A DNA stretch of 64,000 bases, taken from Peribacillus deserti (GTDB lineage: Bacteria; Bacillota; Bacilli; Bacillales; DSM-1321). Of the stretch, positions 37,662 to 46,876 are shown piece by piece (the first letter of the stretch is position 1; every line of letters begins with the position of its first letter). The translations under genes were made by a program, and so were the position numbers. The notes beneath the pieces are model-generated. The model did not search any database. It was not told the origin of the DNA and worked only from the letters and a program-made list of their open reading frames with translations. Where the stretch lies: the NCBI RefSeq assembly GCF_016909175.1, contig NZ_JAFBFI010000007.1, positions 141,076 through 205,075 of the forward strand. The letters are read 5' to 3'.

Positions 37662-38831
37662 TTAAAAATCCTTCGCGTATGCCCTTTGGCTTTCAATCGC
37701 CTGTATAAGGGCATCCATGCGGTCAGAAGTGAATTGATCAAGGAGAGCGGAAGCTATTTCCCAGGCTACTGCAGCCTCTGCTACTACTGCAGCAGCTGGG
37801 ACTGCACAGCTGTCAGATCTTTCTATGCTTGCAGAAAATGGTTCCTTCGATTCGATATCTACACTCTGCAATGGTTTGTATAAGGTAGGAATCGGCTTCA
37901 TTACGCCTCTTACAATGATTGGCATGCCAGTCGTCATTCCTCCTTCAAACCCTCCAAGATTATTAGACTTTCTATAATAACCCCGGTCCTTATCCCAGGC
38001 TATTTCGTCGTGTACTTCACTCCCCGGCCTGTGTGCCGCTTCAAAGCCTATGCCAAACTCTACACCTTTAAAAGCATTAATACTTACAATGGCTGCTGCA
38101 ATTTTGGCATCAAGCTTCCGGTCATAGTGGACATAGCTGCCGACTCCAGCCGGCATTCCTTCAACAATCACTTCCACTATTCCTCCAATGGAATCTCCGT
38201 TTGCTTTTGCCGAGTCTATGGCATCCATCATCTTCTTTTCAGCATTTTCATCCAGGCATCTTACAGGAGAAGCTTCTGATTTATCTTTCACTTCAGTAAT
38301 GGATAACGTTTGCCTCTCTGCCTGAATGCCCCCTATTTCTATGACATGAGAAGCAATTTGAACTCCAAGCAGGGCTAATAATTTCTTTGCAACCGCACCC
38401 GCTGCTACCCTTACAGTTGTCTCTCTAGCAGATGAGCGTTCTAGGACATTTCTTAAATCCCGGTGTCCATATTTGATGCCCCCATTTAAATCAGCATGCC
38501 CTGGGCGCGGGCGTGTGATTTTACGCTTCACGTCATCTGTTTCTTCCGCAGAAATAGGCTCACTGCCCATTATTTTTGTCCAATGTTTCCAATCATTGTT
38601 TTCAACCACTAAGGCAACAGGCGAACCAAGCGTAAGACCGTGGCGAACACCGCTTGCTATGAAAGCCATATCCTTCTCAATCTGCATTCTTCTTCCTCTT
38701 CCGTGCCCCTTCTGCCTTCTAGCCAAATCTGTATTGATATCTTCTTCAAGTAAGGACATACCGGCTGGCAGGCCTTCAATAATAGTGGTTAATTGTGGTC
38801 CATGGGATTCTCCTGCAGTTAAATATCTCAT
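37662..38831 (-). CDS. aroC: chorismate synthase
   Basis: A 389-residue FMN-dependent enzyme (aroF in B. subtilis) that makes chorismate from EPSP. Motifs are [17 protein letters not shown], the [18 protein letters not shown] stretch, and [12 protein letters not shown] 38831 lies 8 nt after GGAGG. First gene of aroC-aroB-aroH-hisC-tyrA-aroA; aroB begins immediately after its stop. A palindrome covers its predicted transcription start. Confidence 0.96.
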   Translation of the reverse strand: MRYLTAGESHGPQLTTIIEGLPAGMSLLEEDINTDLARRQKGHGRGRRMQIEKDMAFIASGVRHGLTLGSPVALVVENNDWKHWTKIMGSEPISAEETDDVKRKITRPRPGHADLNGGIKYGHRDLRNVLERSSARETTVRVAAGAVAKKLLALLGVQIASHVIEIGGIQAERQTLSITEVKDKSEASPVRCLDENAEKKMMDAIDSAKANGDSIGGIVEVIVEGMPAGVGSYVHYDRKLDAKIAAAIVSINAFKGVEFGIGFEAAHRPGSEVHDEIAWDKDRGYYRKSNNLGGFEGGMTTGMPIIVRGVMKPIPTLYKPLQSVDIESKEPFSASIERSDSCAVPAAAVVAEAAVAWEIASALLDQFTSDRMDALIQAIESQRAYAKDF

Positions 38832-38893
38832 TCTATCCGCCTCCATTAACTGGCCAAGTTTTATTTATATGTATTCCATTTAATTTAAAACTC

Positions 38894-38942
38894 TTTAACG
38901 CTTAAAAGCGTTAAATTAAGTATAACATGCGTATTTAGTCAT
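38894..38942 (-). promoter_or_regulatory. aroC promoter with 22-bp palindrome at +1
   Basis: On the minus strand TGTTATACT is an extended -10 (TATACT at 38919-38924) with only a weak -35 about 17 bp upstream. Directly downstream, TTTAACGCTT at 38894-38903 is exactly inverted at 38906-38915 with a 2-bp centre. A palindrome over the start site is the usual place for a repressor operator. No known aro regulator of bacilli is assigned to it by me. Confidence 0.5.
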
Positions 38943-38983
38943 TAACAGTATAACCTTTACTAAAATGGAAGTTAAATTTAATT

Positions 38984-39010
38984 AAAAAGGCTGTGCTTCT
39001 ATGCACAACC
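38984..39010 (-). terminator. cheR terminator
   Basis: Eight-base arms (38989-38996 and 39003-39010) with one wobble, then TTTTT on the minus strand, 8 bp past the cheR stop. Confidence 0.85.
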
Positions 39011-39017
39011 CAATAAA

Positions 39018-39791
39018 TTACTTTTTCTGATAAAAAAATGTGTCTACGGTTTCGAATCCAAAGGTGGATGGCGTAAAGATCTGTTCGGTGCTTCCCACAA
39101 AGAAAATACCGCCGCTCCTCAATGATTGGCTGAATTTGAAGTAAAGGATTTGTTTAGCCTCCTCGGTGAAATAAATTAAAACATTCCGGCAGATAATGAG
39201 GTCATAGTTTGAAGCGAATGGATCGGACAGCAAATTCTGTACTTGGAACTGAACGGTATTTTTTATCTCCTCGGAAACAGAATAATAATCTCCGTCCTTT
39301 GTGAAAAATTTTCTTTTTACACCCTCCGGCACCTCATTTAGGGACCTTTCCGGATAAATGCCCAGCTTTGCTCTAGCGATTACATTTTCGTCAATATCTG
39401 TGGCCAGTATTTGTATGCGCGATAACGGAACAAGATTTGACATGATCATTGCAATCGTATAGGGCTCTTCCCCTGTAGAGCAGGCAGCACTCCAAATTCT
39501 TAATGTAGACGACTTTTTTATTAGCTCGGGAAGTATTTTTGTTTCAAGAACTTCCCACCTCTTGGCGTTTCTATAAAACTCTGATACATTGATGGTGATT
39601 CTGTCGAGAAACTCCATCCTCAATTCTTTGTTAGTGTGTATTCCTTTGTAAAAATCGGAAAATGATAAAAAGCCCCTTTTTTCGTAAAGAGACATCAGCC
39701 TTCTCTTCATCTGAGCTTCTTTATACAAGGAAAGGTCTATACCTGTTAGTTTTTTTACGTTCACAACAAATTCAAGATAATCCTGCTCCAT
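39018..39791 (-). CDS. cheR: chemotaxis protein methyltransferase CheR
   Basis: A 257-residue SAM-dependent enzyme that methylates glutamates of chemoreceptors. The N-terminal helical domain (1-70) contains the basic KEAQMKRRLMSLYEKRG. The SAM site is IWSAACSTGEEPYTIAM; the motif DLIICRNVLIYF and SGGIFFVGSTE follow. Its location between ndk and aroC is the same as in B. subtilis, away from other chemotaxis genes. Confidence 0.96.
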   Translation of the reverse strand: MEQDYLEFVVNVKKLTGIDLSLYKEAQMKRRLMSLYEKRGFLSFSDFYKGIHTNKELRMEFLDRITINVSEFYRNAKRWEVLETKILPELIKKSSTLRIWSAACSTGEEPYTIAMIMSNLVPLSRIQILATDIDENVIARAKLGIYPERSLNEVPEGVKRKFFTKDGDYYSVSEEIKNTVQFQVQNLLSDPFASNYDLIICRNVLIYFTEEAKQILYFKFSQSLRSGGIFFVGSTEQIFTPSTFGFETVDTFFYQKK

Positions 39792-39914
39792 AAAAATACT
39801 CTCCTAAAATATACGATAGTAATGTAAGGCCCATAGAGTATTTAGACCTTTAACTAGTATATCGGTAAAGAGAGGAAATTTATAAACTAGGTTGTATTTT
39901 ACTATTAAGAGGTA

Positions 39915-40230
39915 ATAAAAAAAGGCTGTTTTCGTAAACTTTGTTGCTATCATCCAAGCAAATTGAGTTGTTGATTGCAGTGAAAGGATGCTCGCTTTCC
40001 GCGGGGCGGGCGGTGAGCATCCTCGTCGCTTAAGCGACTGTGGGGTCTCACCTATCCAGCTTCTCCCGCAGGACATTGAAGTACCATCCTCGAATTTTCA
40101 CCGCACGAAGGAAATGCGTATGCATTTTCGAGAATCTCGCACCTGCAGCGAAGATCAACTCTTTATCAACCAATTTGGAATCACAATACCAGTTAAAAGC
40201 AACAATCTTTTAGAAAATAGCATAAAAAAA
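39915..40230. mobile_element. MITE-like element, about 300 bp
   Basis: Terminal inverted repeats of 24 bp lie at 39925-39948 and 40198-40221 and match at 19 of 24 positions (ends GCTGTTTTC and GAAAATAGC). The element is flanked on both sides by ATAAAAAAA (39915-39923 and 40222-40230), a possible target duplication, although the right copy is also the T-tract of the ndk terminator. Inside are a hairpin GGATGCTC / GAGCATCC and the perfect palindrome GTCGCTTAAGCGAC. It has no coding capacity. Similar intergenic elements are, to my knowledge, widespread in Bacillaceae. Confidence 0.65.
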
Positions 40231-40248
40231 GACCAGCTAAGCCAGTCT
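40224..40248 (-). terminator. ndk terminator
   Basis: AGACCAGC and GCCAGTCT (40230-40237, 40241-40248) pair with one wobble, then a seven-T run on the minus strand. Confidence 0.85.
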
Positions 40249-40258
40249 CTTTTAATGA

Positions 40259-40705
40259 TTAATAGATCCATTCATTAATTAATTTAGAATAATCGACAAG
40301 TTCATTTTCTTTAAAGAATAGTGCAATTTCGCGCTCTGCACTTACAGTTGAGTCTGAACCATGAATTACATTTTTGCCGACGGTTACACCAAAATCCCCG
40401 CGGATCGTTCCAGTTACAGCATCTCTTGGATTTGTAGCACCCATCATATGTCTCGCGGTAGCGATTACATTTTCACCCTGCCAAACCATCGCAAATACCG
40501 GACCGGAGGTGATGAAATCTACCAGCTCTCCAAAAAATGGGCGTTCTTTATGTTCACCATAGTGTTCTTCAGCAAGTTCAGTTGTAACCGCCATCAATTT
40601 AGCCCCAGCTAAATGAAAGCCCTTTCTTTCAAAGCGTGCTACAATCTCCCCGATTAAATTACGCTGTACCCCATCAGGCTTTACCATTAAAAATGTTTTC
40701 TCCAT
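40259..40705 (-). CDS. ndk: nucleoside diphosphate kinase
   Basis: A 148-residue enzyme that balances nucleoside triphosphate pools through a phosphohistidine. The catalytic His115 is in [21 protein letters not shown] (shown here to SAEREI). [15 protein letters not shown] is the N-terminal nucleotide-binding stretch. GGGGGAAAAGATC precedes ATG. It has its own promoter and terminator, so it is probably a single-gene unit. Confidence 0.97.
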   Translation of the reverse strand: MEKTFLMVKPDGVQRNLIGEIVARFERKGFHLAGAKLMAVTTELAEEHYGEHKERPFFGELVDFITSGPVFAMVWQGENVIATARHMMGATNPRDAVTGTIRGDFGVTVGKNVIHGSDSTVSAEREIALFFKENELVDYSKLINEWIY

Positions 40706-40759
40706 GATCTTTTCCCCCAGTTCGTAGGATTATATGCCTTATTTAGGCAATCCACGAAA

Positions 40760-40788
40760 ATATTATCATTAATTTAATATTTTCGCAA
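40760..40788 (-). promoter_or_regulatory. sigma-A promoter of ndk
   Basis: Minus-strand TTGCGA and TAATAT at 17-bp spacing, with TG two bases before the -10, in the gap after hepT. Confidence 0.75.
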
Positions 40789-40802
40789 CTGTCCTAAAAT
40801 AA

Positions 40803-41765
40803 TTAAAACTTTCTTTTTCCTATGAACTTGGCTAAATCTATTAAAGATTTGCGGGTTTTACCAGCAGGTAATTCATGAAGAATCTGCAAAGCTTTTTCCA
40901 GATATAAATTACTTACCGCCATTGATTGTTCAATAGCACCTGATTTTTTTATTAACTCAATGATTTCATCTAAATCGCTTTGAGAAATTTGTTCATTAAC
41001 TTTGTTAATTATTTGCTGTAAGTCTGGATCTTTCATTGCAAATAATACGGGCAATGTTATATTTCCCTGCCTCAGGTCCCCGCCAGCAGGTTTGCCGAGA
41101 GCCTTTTCAGTCGAAGTAAAATCAAGAATGTCATCAATAATTTGGTAAGACATGCCCACGTAATAGCCGAATTTAAACAGTTTTTTGTGAATAACTTCCT
41201 CTACACCTGCTGCTACCGCTCCAAGCTGGCAGCTCACAGCGATTAAAAGGGCTGTCTTTCGTTTAATTCTTCTGAAATAATCCTTAATATTTTGATCAAA
41301 TCTATACTTATCCTTGATTTGTTCAATTTCACCGATACATACCTCTACAATGGCTTTTGCTAAAATTTTGTGTGCCAGCGGGTTATTGATTTCACCCATA
41401 ATTTCAAGTGAACGGGCAAATATGTAGTCGCCTGTATACATGGCGACCTTATTATCCCATTTGGATTTAATGGTCGGCACTCCCCGCCGAAGATCTGAGT
41501 CGTCGATCACATCGTCATGAACTAAGGATGCCATATGTATTAATTCAAGAGCTGCTGCTGCATGCTTAATGACATGAATATTGTAATCACCAAACTTTGC
41601 AGCCAGTAAGACAAACACTGGGCGTATTCTTTTTCCGCCAGCTTTTAATAAATGCAATGATGCTTCTCTTAAAACTGGAGAGTCTGCCTGAATAGTTGCT
41701 TCTAATTCTTTTTCAATTAATTGAATATCTGAATTCAAGTACGAATACATCATTTTAAGTTTCAT
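40803..41765 (-). CDS. hepT: heptaprenyl diphosphate synthase component II
   Basis: A 320-residue prenyltransferase subunit that, with HepS, builds the C35 side chain of menaquinone-7. Both aspartate-rich motifs are intact: LVHDDVIDDSDLRRG and YQIIDDILDF. GGKRIRP marks the allylic-substrate site. It lies behind hepS and menG in the usual order and ends just before the ndk promoter. Confidence 0.95.
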   Translation of the reverse strand: MKLKMMYSYLNSDIQLIEKELEATIQADSPVLREASLHLLKAGGKRIRPVFVLLAAKFGDYNIHVIKHAAAALELIHMASLVHDDVIDDSDLRRGVPTIKSKWDNKVAMYTGDYIFARSLEIMGEINNPLAHKILAKAIVEVCIGEIEQIKDKYRFDQNIKDYFRRIKRKTALLIAVSCQLGAVAAGVEEVIHKKLFKFGYYVGMSYQIIDDILDFTSTEKALGKPAGGDLRQGNITLPVLFAMKDPDLQQIINKVNEQISQSDLDEIIELIKKSGAIEQSMAVSNLYLEKALQILHELPAGKTRKSLIDLAKFIGKRKF

Positions 41766-41789
41766 TTATTTCACCCAGCTTTTATTTCC

Positions 41790-42503
41790 TTATTCTTTGT
41801 TCCCCTTATAGCCTATATGAGTAGCTGCCACACCGCCTGTATGCGGTTTGTAAGCAACACCTGTAAAACCCGCCTTCCGGAACATTTCTGCCAACTCTTT
41901 CATGCCCGGGAAGTCTCTGGCAGATTCCTGCAGCCATGAATATTCTTCGTAACTTTTGGCAAATAGCTTGCCGAATAAGGGCATCATGTATTTGAAATAA
42001 AAAAAGTAAGCTTGTTTAAAAACGGGCATAGTCGGCTGTGAGGTTTCGAGGCATACAGCCATGCCGCCTGGTCTTAGCACCCTGTTCATTTCACTAAGAA
42101 CTTTCAAATAATCCGGCACATTTCTAAGGCCAAAGCCTATTGTTACATAATCAAAACTGTTATCTTCAAAAGGAAGTTCCATCGCATTCCCATGGATCAG
42201 CTCAACCTGGTTAAGCTTAAGAGACTGAACTTTTTCACGGCCAACCTTCAGCATGTTTTTACTGAAGTCCAAGCCAATTACCCGCCCTTTAGGTCCAGCA
42301 GCCCAGGCTAGAGCGATAGTCCAATCCGCAGTGCCGCAGCAGAGGTCAAGAGCACTTGATCCAGGCTGAACATTCATTTGTTTCATCGTGGTATTCCGCC
42401 ATTTTTTATGCTGCTGAAAGCTGATGACAGAATTCATCTGGTCATAGTTCTTATAAATTTTTTCAAAAACGTGATGTACTCTTTGTTCCTTGGATTCTTG
42501 CAT
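41790..42503 (-). CDS. menG: demethylmenaquinone methyltransferase
   Basis: A 237-residue class I SAM methyltransferase that completes menaquinone. [14 protein letters not shown] is SAM motif [26 protein letters not shown] and [13 protein letters not shown] follow. ATG 42503 sits behind GGAGGAAGGG; the frame to 42581 would overlap hepS and lengthen the family's N-terminus by 26 residues. Confidence 0.95.
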   Translation of the reverse strand: MQESKEQRVHHVFEKIYKNYDQMNSVISFQQHKKWRNTTMKQMNVQPGSSALDLCCGTADWTIALAWAAGPKGRVIGLDFSKNMLKVGREKVQSLKLNQVELIHGNAMELPFEDNSFDYVTIGFGLRNVPDYLKVLSEMNRVLRPGGMAVCLETSQPTMPVFKQAYFFYFKYMMPLFGKLFAKSYEEYSWLQESARDFPGMKELAEMFRKAGFTGVAYKPHTGGVAATHIGYKGNKE

Positions 42504-42525
42504 GTCTACCCTTCCTCCGCTGCTG

Positions 42526-43290
42526 CTACAACTTTTTTGCCATATGGTCCAGTCTGGAAATAAACCTTGTCTTAACGTCATGCTTTACTGAAGACTTTTG
42601 TATAGATGTAAATATGGAAGCAATTTGACCGTCTATAAAACCAAGTGTATCAGTGGATGGCTCATGTGCATGTAAAAATTCATTGAATTGATTCAGCACT
42701 ATTGTTTTGGATCCCTGGCTGTAATGGCTTCTTTCTTCATGAAGCCTTTTTAATAAAAGTATATCTGAGAAAAGTTTTTTAAAAGAAGCCTGTCCTGCAG
42801 CATCTGCTGCCTTGCAGATTAATGCCGACTCAATGGCTTTTATACTTTCAAGCAGTTCATCGGCAGTTTCATAAGAAGCCTGGTACAGCTTAATTTTATT
42901 TTCGTTAACATCCTTAATTCCTGCTGCAAGACAGGTGATAAAGTTTACTTTTTCAAGCCCTGCTAGAATGCTGTAATATAGTCCGCTGAAATAATCACCT
43001 GCAAGGATTGTTAATTGCCTGCTCTTTAAAAAATCAGAAGTGTCTTCTCCCGGGACTGATAAAGTTACTTTTTCATGAGCATCAAGTGCCATTTGTACAA
43101 GCATAGCAGCTAAAATAGTCTGTTTTTTTTCTTTGTCAGTCATATTTGTTTGGTTGAACAGAACCATTAATAATTCAAGTTTCACTGTGTCTATTTCCGG
43201 CTTATCTATATATTCAAGCAGATAAGGATGATTAATAGCTTCTTCTATAATATTCATTAATTCTGATGTGTTATTTTCAAGGTTAAGCAT
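42526..43290 (-). CDS. hepS: heptaprenyl diphosphate synthase component I
   Basis: A 254-residue non-catalytic partner of HepT that determines chain length. It is helical and lacks DDxxD motifs, as expected. [12 protein letters not shown] and [15 protein letters not shown] are characteristic of the HEPPP synthase family 1. AAGGGTGATGA precedes ATG. It is first in hepS-menG-hepT. Confidence 0.92.
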   Translation of the reverse strand: MLNLENNTSELMNIIEEAINHPYLLEYIDKPEIDTVKLELLMVLFNQTNMTDKEKKQTILAAMLVQMALDAHEKVTLSVPGEDTSDFLKSRQLTILAGDYFSGLYYSILAGLEKVNFITCLAAGIKDVNENKIKLYQASYETADELLESIKAIESALICKAADAAGQASFKKLFSDILLLKRLHEERSHYSQGSKTIVLNQFNEFLHAHEPSTDTLGFIDGQIASIFTSIQKSSVKHDVKTRFISRLDHMAKKL

Positions 43291-43471
43291 TTCATCACCC
43301 TTATTGCCGTCTTTTTTCTTCTTCTGATCGTACCATTAATAAATGAAATTATTTATTATGTAAACTAATACCTTCAATCCCCTGGAAAACAAGCTTTATT
43401 ATAACATAATATAGCATCAAAACTGCAAAATTGGCTCCTGAAAAACCTCTTAAATCACACTCATGCCAAAA

Positions 43472-43515
43472 TAAAAAATCTGACTCTTTTGAATGGTCGT
43501 ACGGTGAGCCAGATT
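43472..43515 (-). terminator. terminator after mtrB
   Basis: Ten-base arms (43477-43486 and 43506-43515, with one wobble) and TTTTTT on the minus strand. It separates folE-mtrB from hepS-menG-hepT. Confidence 0.85.
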
Positions 43516-43560
43516 ATTAGTTTTTCTTCCGGAAAGCATTTATGTTTGAACTTGGGCAAA

Positions 43561-43800
43561 TTAGTCTTTAACCCGTTTATTTTCGCTGTGGATCTCTCCG
43601 TAAGGAGTAAAGATTTGGGCGTTCCCCCGAATTTTGATGGCAGATGTGTGCTCAGTAAACTGGGCCAGCAATACTTCGCCGGCATCCAATTTTTCTGAAT
43701 GGTGAAACCGGGTATCCGTTCCCCTTGTTAAACCAATAACATTAACTCCATCTTCTGCAGCCTTGATCACTACAAATTCTGGATTTAATTGTTCCTTCAT
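43561..43800 (-). CDS. mtrB: tryptophan RNA-binding attenuator protein TRAP
   Basis: A 79-residue protein almost identical in character to TRAP, which forms an 11-mer that binds tryptophan and then GAG/UAG repeats in trp leader RNAs. [22 protein letters not shown] is shown here only to NVIGLTRG. The signature [16 protein letters not shown] and the Lys/Arg RNA-contact residues near KIRG are present. Start at ATG 43800 behind AGGTGA. folE (mtrA) lies directly upstream, as in B. subtilis. Notably the trp genes are not at their usual place in this window. Confidence 0.95.
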   Translation of the reverse strand: MKEQLNPEFVVIKAAEDGVNVIGLTRGTDTRFHHSEKLDAGEVLLAQFTEHTSAIKIRGNAQIFTPYGEIHSENKRVKD

Positions 43801-43820
43801 TGACTTCACCTGACCTGTCA

Positions 43821-44387
43821 TTAATTTTTAATGAGTGAAAGCACTTCAGCGCGTGAACGGTCATCTTCTCTAAAAATACCCCGAACCGCACTGGTCACCG
43901 TTTTAGAGCCGGGCTTTTTTACCCCTCTCATTGTCATGCACATATGCTCTGCCTCTACTACTACCATTACTCCGTGAGGCTGGAGCTTTTCCATGATGGT
44001 ATTTGCTACTGTTGATGTGATTCTCTCTTGAAGCTGCGGTCTTTTTGCAACTGCTTCAACAGCTCTGGCCAGTTTGCTTAAACCGGTCACCCTTCCGTTT
44101 CTGGGGATATAAGCCACGTGAGCATGACCAAAAAATGGCACTAAATGATGTTCACACACAGAATAAAAAGGTATATCTTTTACGAGAACCAGTTCCTCGT
44201 GTTCTTCGCCGAAAATGGTTTCGAAATAATCCCCTGGATTCTGGTTAATCCCTGTAAAAATTTCTTCATACATCCTGGCTACTCTTTTTGGTGTATCCAT
44301 AAGACCTTCTCTTGAAGGATCTTCACCTATTGCTTCTAAGATCATTCTTACAGCTTCTTCTATTTGAGCATGATTAACTGCCGACAT
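43821..44387 (-). CDS. folE: GTP cyclohydrolase I
   Basis: A 188-residue zinc enzyme, first in folate synthesis (mtrA in B. subtilis). Zinc ligands are Cys and His in [21 protein letters not shown] (shown as [12 protein letters not shown]) and the Cys in [14 protein letters not shown] 44387 has GGAGGAGAAAG upstream; the frame to 44450 is not needed. It has its own promoter behind the hbs terminator. Confidence 0.96.
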   Translation of the reverse strand: MSAVNHAQIEEAVRMILEAIGEDPSREGLMDTPKRVARMYEEIFTGINQNPGDYFETIFGEEHEELVLVKDIPFYSVCEHHLVPFFGHAHVAYIPRNGRVTGLSKLARAVEAVAKRPQLQERITSTVANTIMEKLQPHGVMVVVEAEHMCMTMRGVKKPGSKTVTSAVRGIFREDDRSRAEVLSLIKN

Positions 44388-44448
44388 CTTTCTCCTCCTG
44401 TAAGCCCAAAGCGTATGTAATGCTTGCATGCTAAAAAAATATAATCCC

Positions 44449-44478
44449 ATCTTATCATAAATATAAAATTAATAGCAA
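44449..44478 (-). promoter_or_regulatory. sigma-A promoter of folE-mtrB
   Basis: Minus-strand TTGCTA and TAAGAT at 18-bp spacing; TGA directly before the -10. The -35 abuts the T-run of the hbs terminator. Confidence 0.65.
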
Positions 44479-44504
44479 AAAGGATCACGGGGTTTCCGTG
44501 ATCC
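44476..44504 (-). terminator. hbs terminator
   Basis: GGATCACGG at 44482-44490 and its exact inverse at 44496-44504, then TTTTT on the minus strand. Confidence 0.9.
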
Positions 44505-44545
44505 TCTCTCGCTAAAGGGAGTATAGCCTCCCGGGCTGCTATGTA

Positions 44546-44818
44546 TTACTTTACAGCATCTTTAAGCGCTTTTCCTGGTTTGAATGCAGGAACTTTGCTT
44601 TCAGCGATTTCGATTTCTTCACCAGTTTGCGGGTTGCGCCCTTTACGAGCTGCACGTTCGCGCACTTCGAAGTTACCAAAACCGATTAATTGTACTTTAT
44701 CGCCATTTTTCAAAGCGTCTAAAATTGAATCAAAAACAGCATCAACTGCTCTTGTAGCATCTTTCTTAGATAGTTCGCTTGCTTCTGCAACCGCATTAAT
44801 TAAGTCTGTCTTGTTCAT
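44546..44818 (-). CDS. hbs: DNA-binding protein HU (HBsu)
   Basis: A 90-residue HU protein, the main nucleoid architectural protein. [21 protein letters not shown] and [21 protein letters not shown] are shown only in part: the arm contains [12 protein letters not shown] with the DNA-intercalating Pro. Start at ATG 44818, 8 nt after GGAGGTG; the ATG at 44827 is too close to that signal. Position beside spoIVA and folE is as in B. subtilis. Confidence 0.96.
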   Translation of the reverse strand: MNKTDLINAVAEASELSKKDATRAVDAVFDSILDALKNGDKVQLIGFGNFEVRERAARKGRNPQTGEEIEIAESKVPAFKPGKALKDAVK

Positions 44819-44968
44819 GCCATTCACCTCCTCCCAAAGGAATTATTGCTTTTCAGGCAGTAATAAACTGTCTATTACCTGTTTAAACACATTCTAAACC
44901 GTATAAGCAAAAAAGCTTTACCTTAGAGGGCCAAAACCCTTCAAAGTGCCTAGAATTGCTGAAATGGC

Positions 44969-45022
44969 AACGTTTATAACGTTTTCTGTATGTAGATTAT
45001 CATAATCACTTACCCTTAGCAA
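44969..45022 (-). promoter_or_regulatory. hbs promoter with AACGTT dyad
   Basis: TTGCTA and TAATCT with 17-bp spacing (45017-45022 and 44994-44999). About 10 bp downstream the DNA reads AACGTT-TAT-AACGTT (44969-44983), a symmetrical pair of self-complementary hexamers near the expected transcript start. The rest of the 367-bp gap between hbs and spoIVA holds only this and the spoIVA terminator. Confidence 0.6.
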
Positions 45023-45141
45023 GCGAATTCCTTAATTAATGGGAATGTTTTCTTTTTTAGAAGCATATATTAATACTTTATTTGAAGTTTAAAGGAAATC
45101 CGCCATTTATTTCTCCCTCCCATAAGGATGTGCTAAAAAGC

Positions 45142-45168
45142 AAAAAACCTGCCAAATGATCGGCAGGG
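45142..45168 (-). terminator. spoIVA terminator
   Basis: CCCTGCC / GGCAGG stem with an 8-nt loop and TTTTTT on the minus strand. Confidence 0.85.
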
Positions 45169-45185
45169 CTAAAAGTATGAGGTAA

Positions 45186-46664
45186 TTATAGAATGATCGC
45201 GATAAGACCGCCAGAGCCTTCATTTATGATTCTTTCTAATGTTTCTTTTAGCTTATATCTGGCATTCTCCGGCATTAACGAGAGTTTGGCCTGTATTCCT
45301 TCTCTAACAATCGAGCTGAGGCTTCTGCCAAAGATATCGGAATTCCAGATTGATAAGGGATTATCTTCAAAATCCTGCATCAAATATCTGACCAGTTCTT
45401 CACTTTGTTTTTCTGTGCCGATAATCGGTGCAAATTCTGATTCCACATCGACCTTTATCATATGGATTGACGGAGCTACAGCTTTTAATCTGACTCCAAA
45501 TCTTGATCCCTGACGGATTATTTCTGGTTCGTCAAGACTCATGTCTGCAAGGGATGGCGCTGCAATGCCGTATCCTGTCTGCTTCACCATTTTTAGGGCG
45601 TCTGAAATCTGATCATATTCTGCTTTCGCATGCGCGAAGTCCTGCATCAGCTCAAGAAGATGGTCTTTGCCCCTGATCTCCACTCCTACTATTTCTTTAA
45701 GGATTTCGTCATAAAGTTCATCAGGCGCAAATAAGTCAATTTCCGCTATACCCTGCCCCATCTCAATACCGGCTAATGATGCCCGGTCAATAAATTCAAA
45801 ATCATTAAAATGGTGAACGACCCGGTCTACATCACGAAGTCGTTTAATATCTTTAACAGTGTCCCGGACCGCTTCCTGGTAGCTTTCCCTCAGCCAGTGG
45901 TTTTCACGGAGAACCATTACCCAGCTCGGCAGATTGACATTCACCTCAAGGACAGGAAACTCATATAATGCTTCACGGAGTACAGTCAAGACATCTGTTT
46001 CTCTCATACTCTCAACACTCATGCAAATTACAGGAATATCATACTTTTCCTGAAGCTGGATCCGCAGCCTGTCTGTTTCTGGATGGTGCGGCTGTACGGA
46101 GTTGATAATCATAATAAACGGCTTTCCTACTTCTTTTAATTCATTGACCACTCGTTCTTCGGCTTCTACATAATCTGCACGCGGTATTTCTCCGATTGTT
46201 CCATCGGTAGTCACCACGACTCCAAGTGTAGAATGGTCTTGAATCACTTTTCTAGTTCCAATTTCGGCTGCTTCATGAAAAGGAATCGGCTCTTCATACC
46301 ATGGAGTGTGAATCATTCTAGGTCCATTCTCATCTTCATAGCCTTTAGCACCTGGAACAGTATATCCGACGCAATCCACCAGCCGGATGTTAACTTCTAA
46401 TCCTTCATCAACAAGGACAGTTGCTGCCTGGTTTGGCACAAATTTCGGCTCGGTCGTCATAATCGTTTTGCCAGCCGCACTTTGAGGCAATTCGTCCAGG
46501 GCCCGCGCTCTGTCTGATTCATTATGAATATTAGGAAGCACAATCAATTCCATAAACTTTTTTATAAACGTTGATTTACCTGTCCTCACAGCACCTACAA
46601 CGCCTAGATATATGTCTCCTCCTGTGCGTTCGGCAATATCCTTAAAAATATCAATCTTTTCCAA
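45186..46664 (-). CDS. spoIVA: stage IV sporulation ATPase SpoIVA
   Basis: A 492-residue coat-basement protein made in the mother cell. It hydrolyses ATP to polymerise on the forespore surface and anchors coat and cortex. Walker A is GAVRTGKST (about residues 24-32), and a TRAFAC-like G-domain continues through LVDCVGYTVPGAKGYE. The C-terminal end NEGSGGLIAIIL, required for membrane recruitment by SpoVM in B. subtilis, is intact. TTG start behind GGGAGGGG. Length is exactly that of B. subtilis SpoIVA. Confidence 0.97.
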   Translation of the reverse strand: MEKIDIFKDIAERTGGDIYLGVVGAVRTGKSTFIKKFMELIVLPNIHNESDRARALDELPQSAAGKTIMTTEPKFVPNQAATVLVDEGLEVNIRLVDCVGYTVPGAKGYEDENGPRMIHTPWYEEPIPFHEAAEIGTRKVIQDHSTLGVVVTTDGTIGEIPRADYVEAEERVVNELKEVGKPFIMIINSVQPHHPETDRLRIQLQEKYDIPVICMSVESMRETDVLTVLREALYEFPVLEVNVNLPSWVMVLRENHWLRESYQEAVRDTVKDIKRLRDVDRVVHHFNDFEFIDRASLAGIEMGQGIAEIDLFAPDELYDEILKEIVGVEIRGKDHLLELMQDFAHAKAEYDQISDALKMVKQTGYGIAAPSLADMSLDEPEIIRQGSRFGVRLKAVAPSIHMIKVDVESEFAPIIGTEKQSEELVRYLMQDFEDNPLSIWNSDIFGRSLSSIVREGIQAKLSLMPENARYKLKETLERIINEGSGGLIAIIL

Positions 46665-46827
46665 GAGATCCCCTCCCGATCTTATACATATATATATAGA
46701 TTCATTTCAATTTGGAACTGGACATTATATGTTTATGATGTTGTCCATATAATTTATGACAAGATTTTTTAACTCTTCCCTCCATTAATCATTTTCTATT
46801 TAAAAAAGACTTTTTTAGATGATTCAT

Positions 46828-46872
46828 AAAAAAAAACCCCTCTCCTACAATATATTTTGCAGATTAGGGGTT
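46828..46872 (-). terminator. yphF terminator
   Basis: AACCCCT / AGGGGTT arms (46835-46841, 46866-46872), followed by a nine-T run on the minus strand. Confidence 0.8.
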
Positions 46873-46876
46873 ATTC

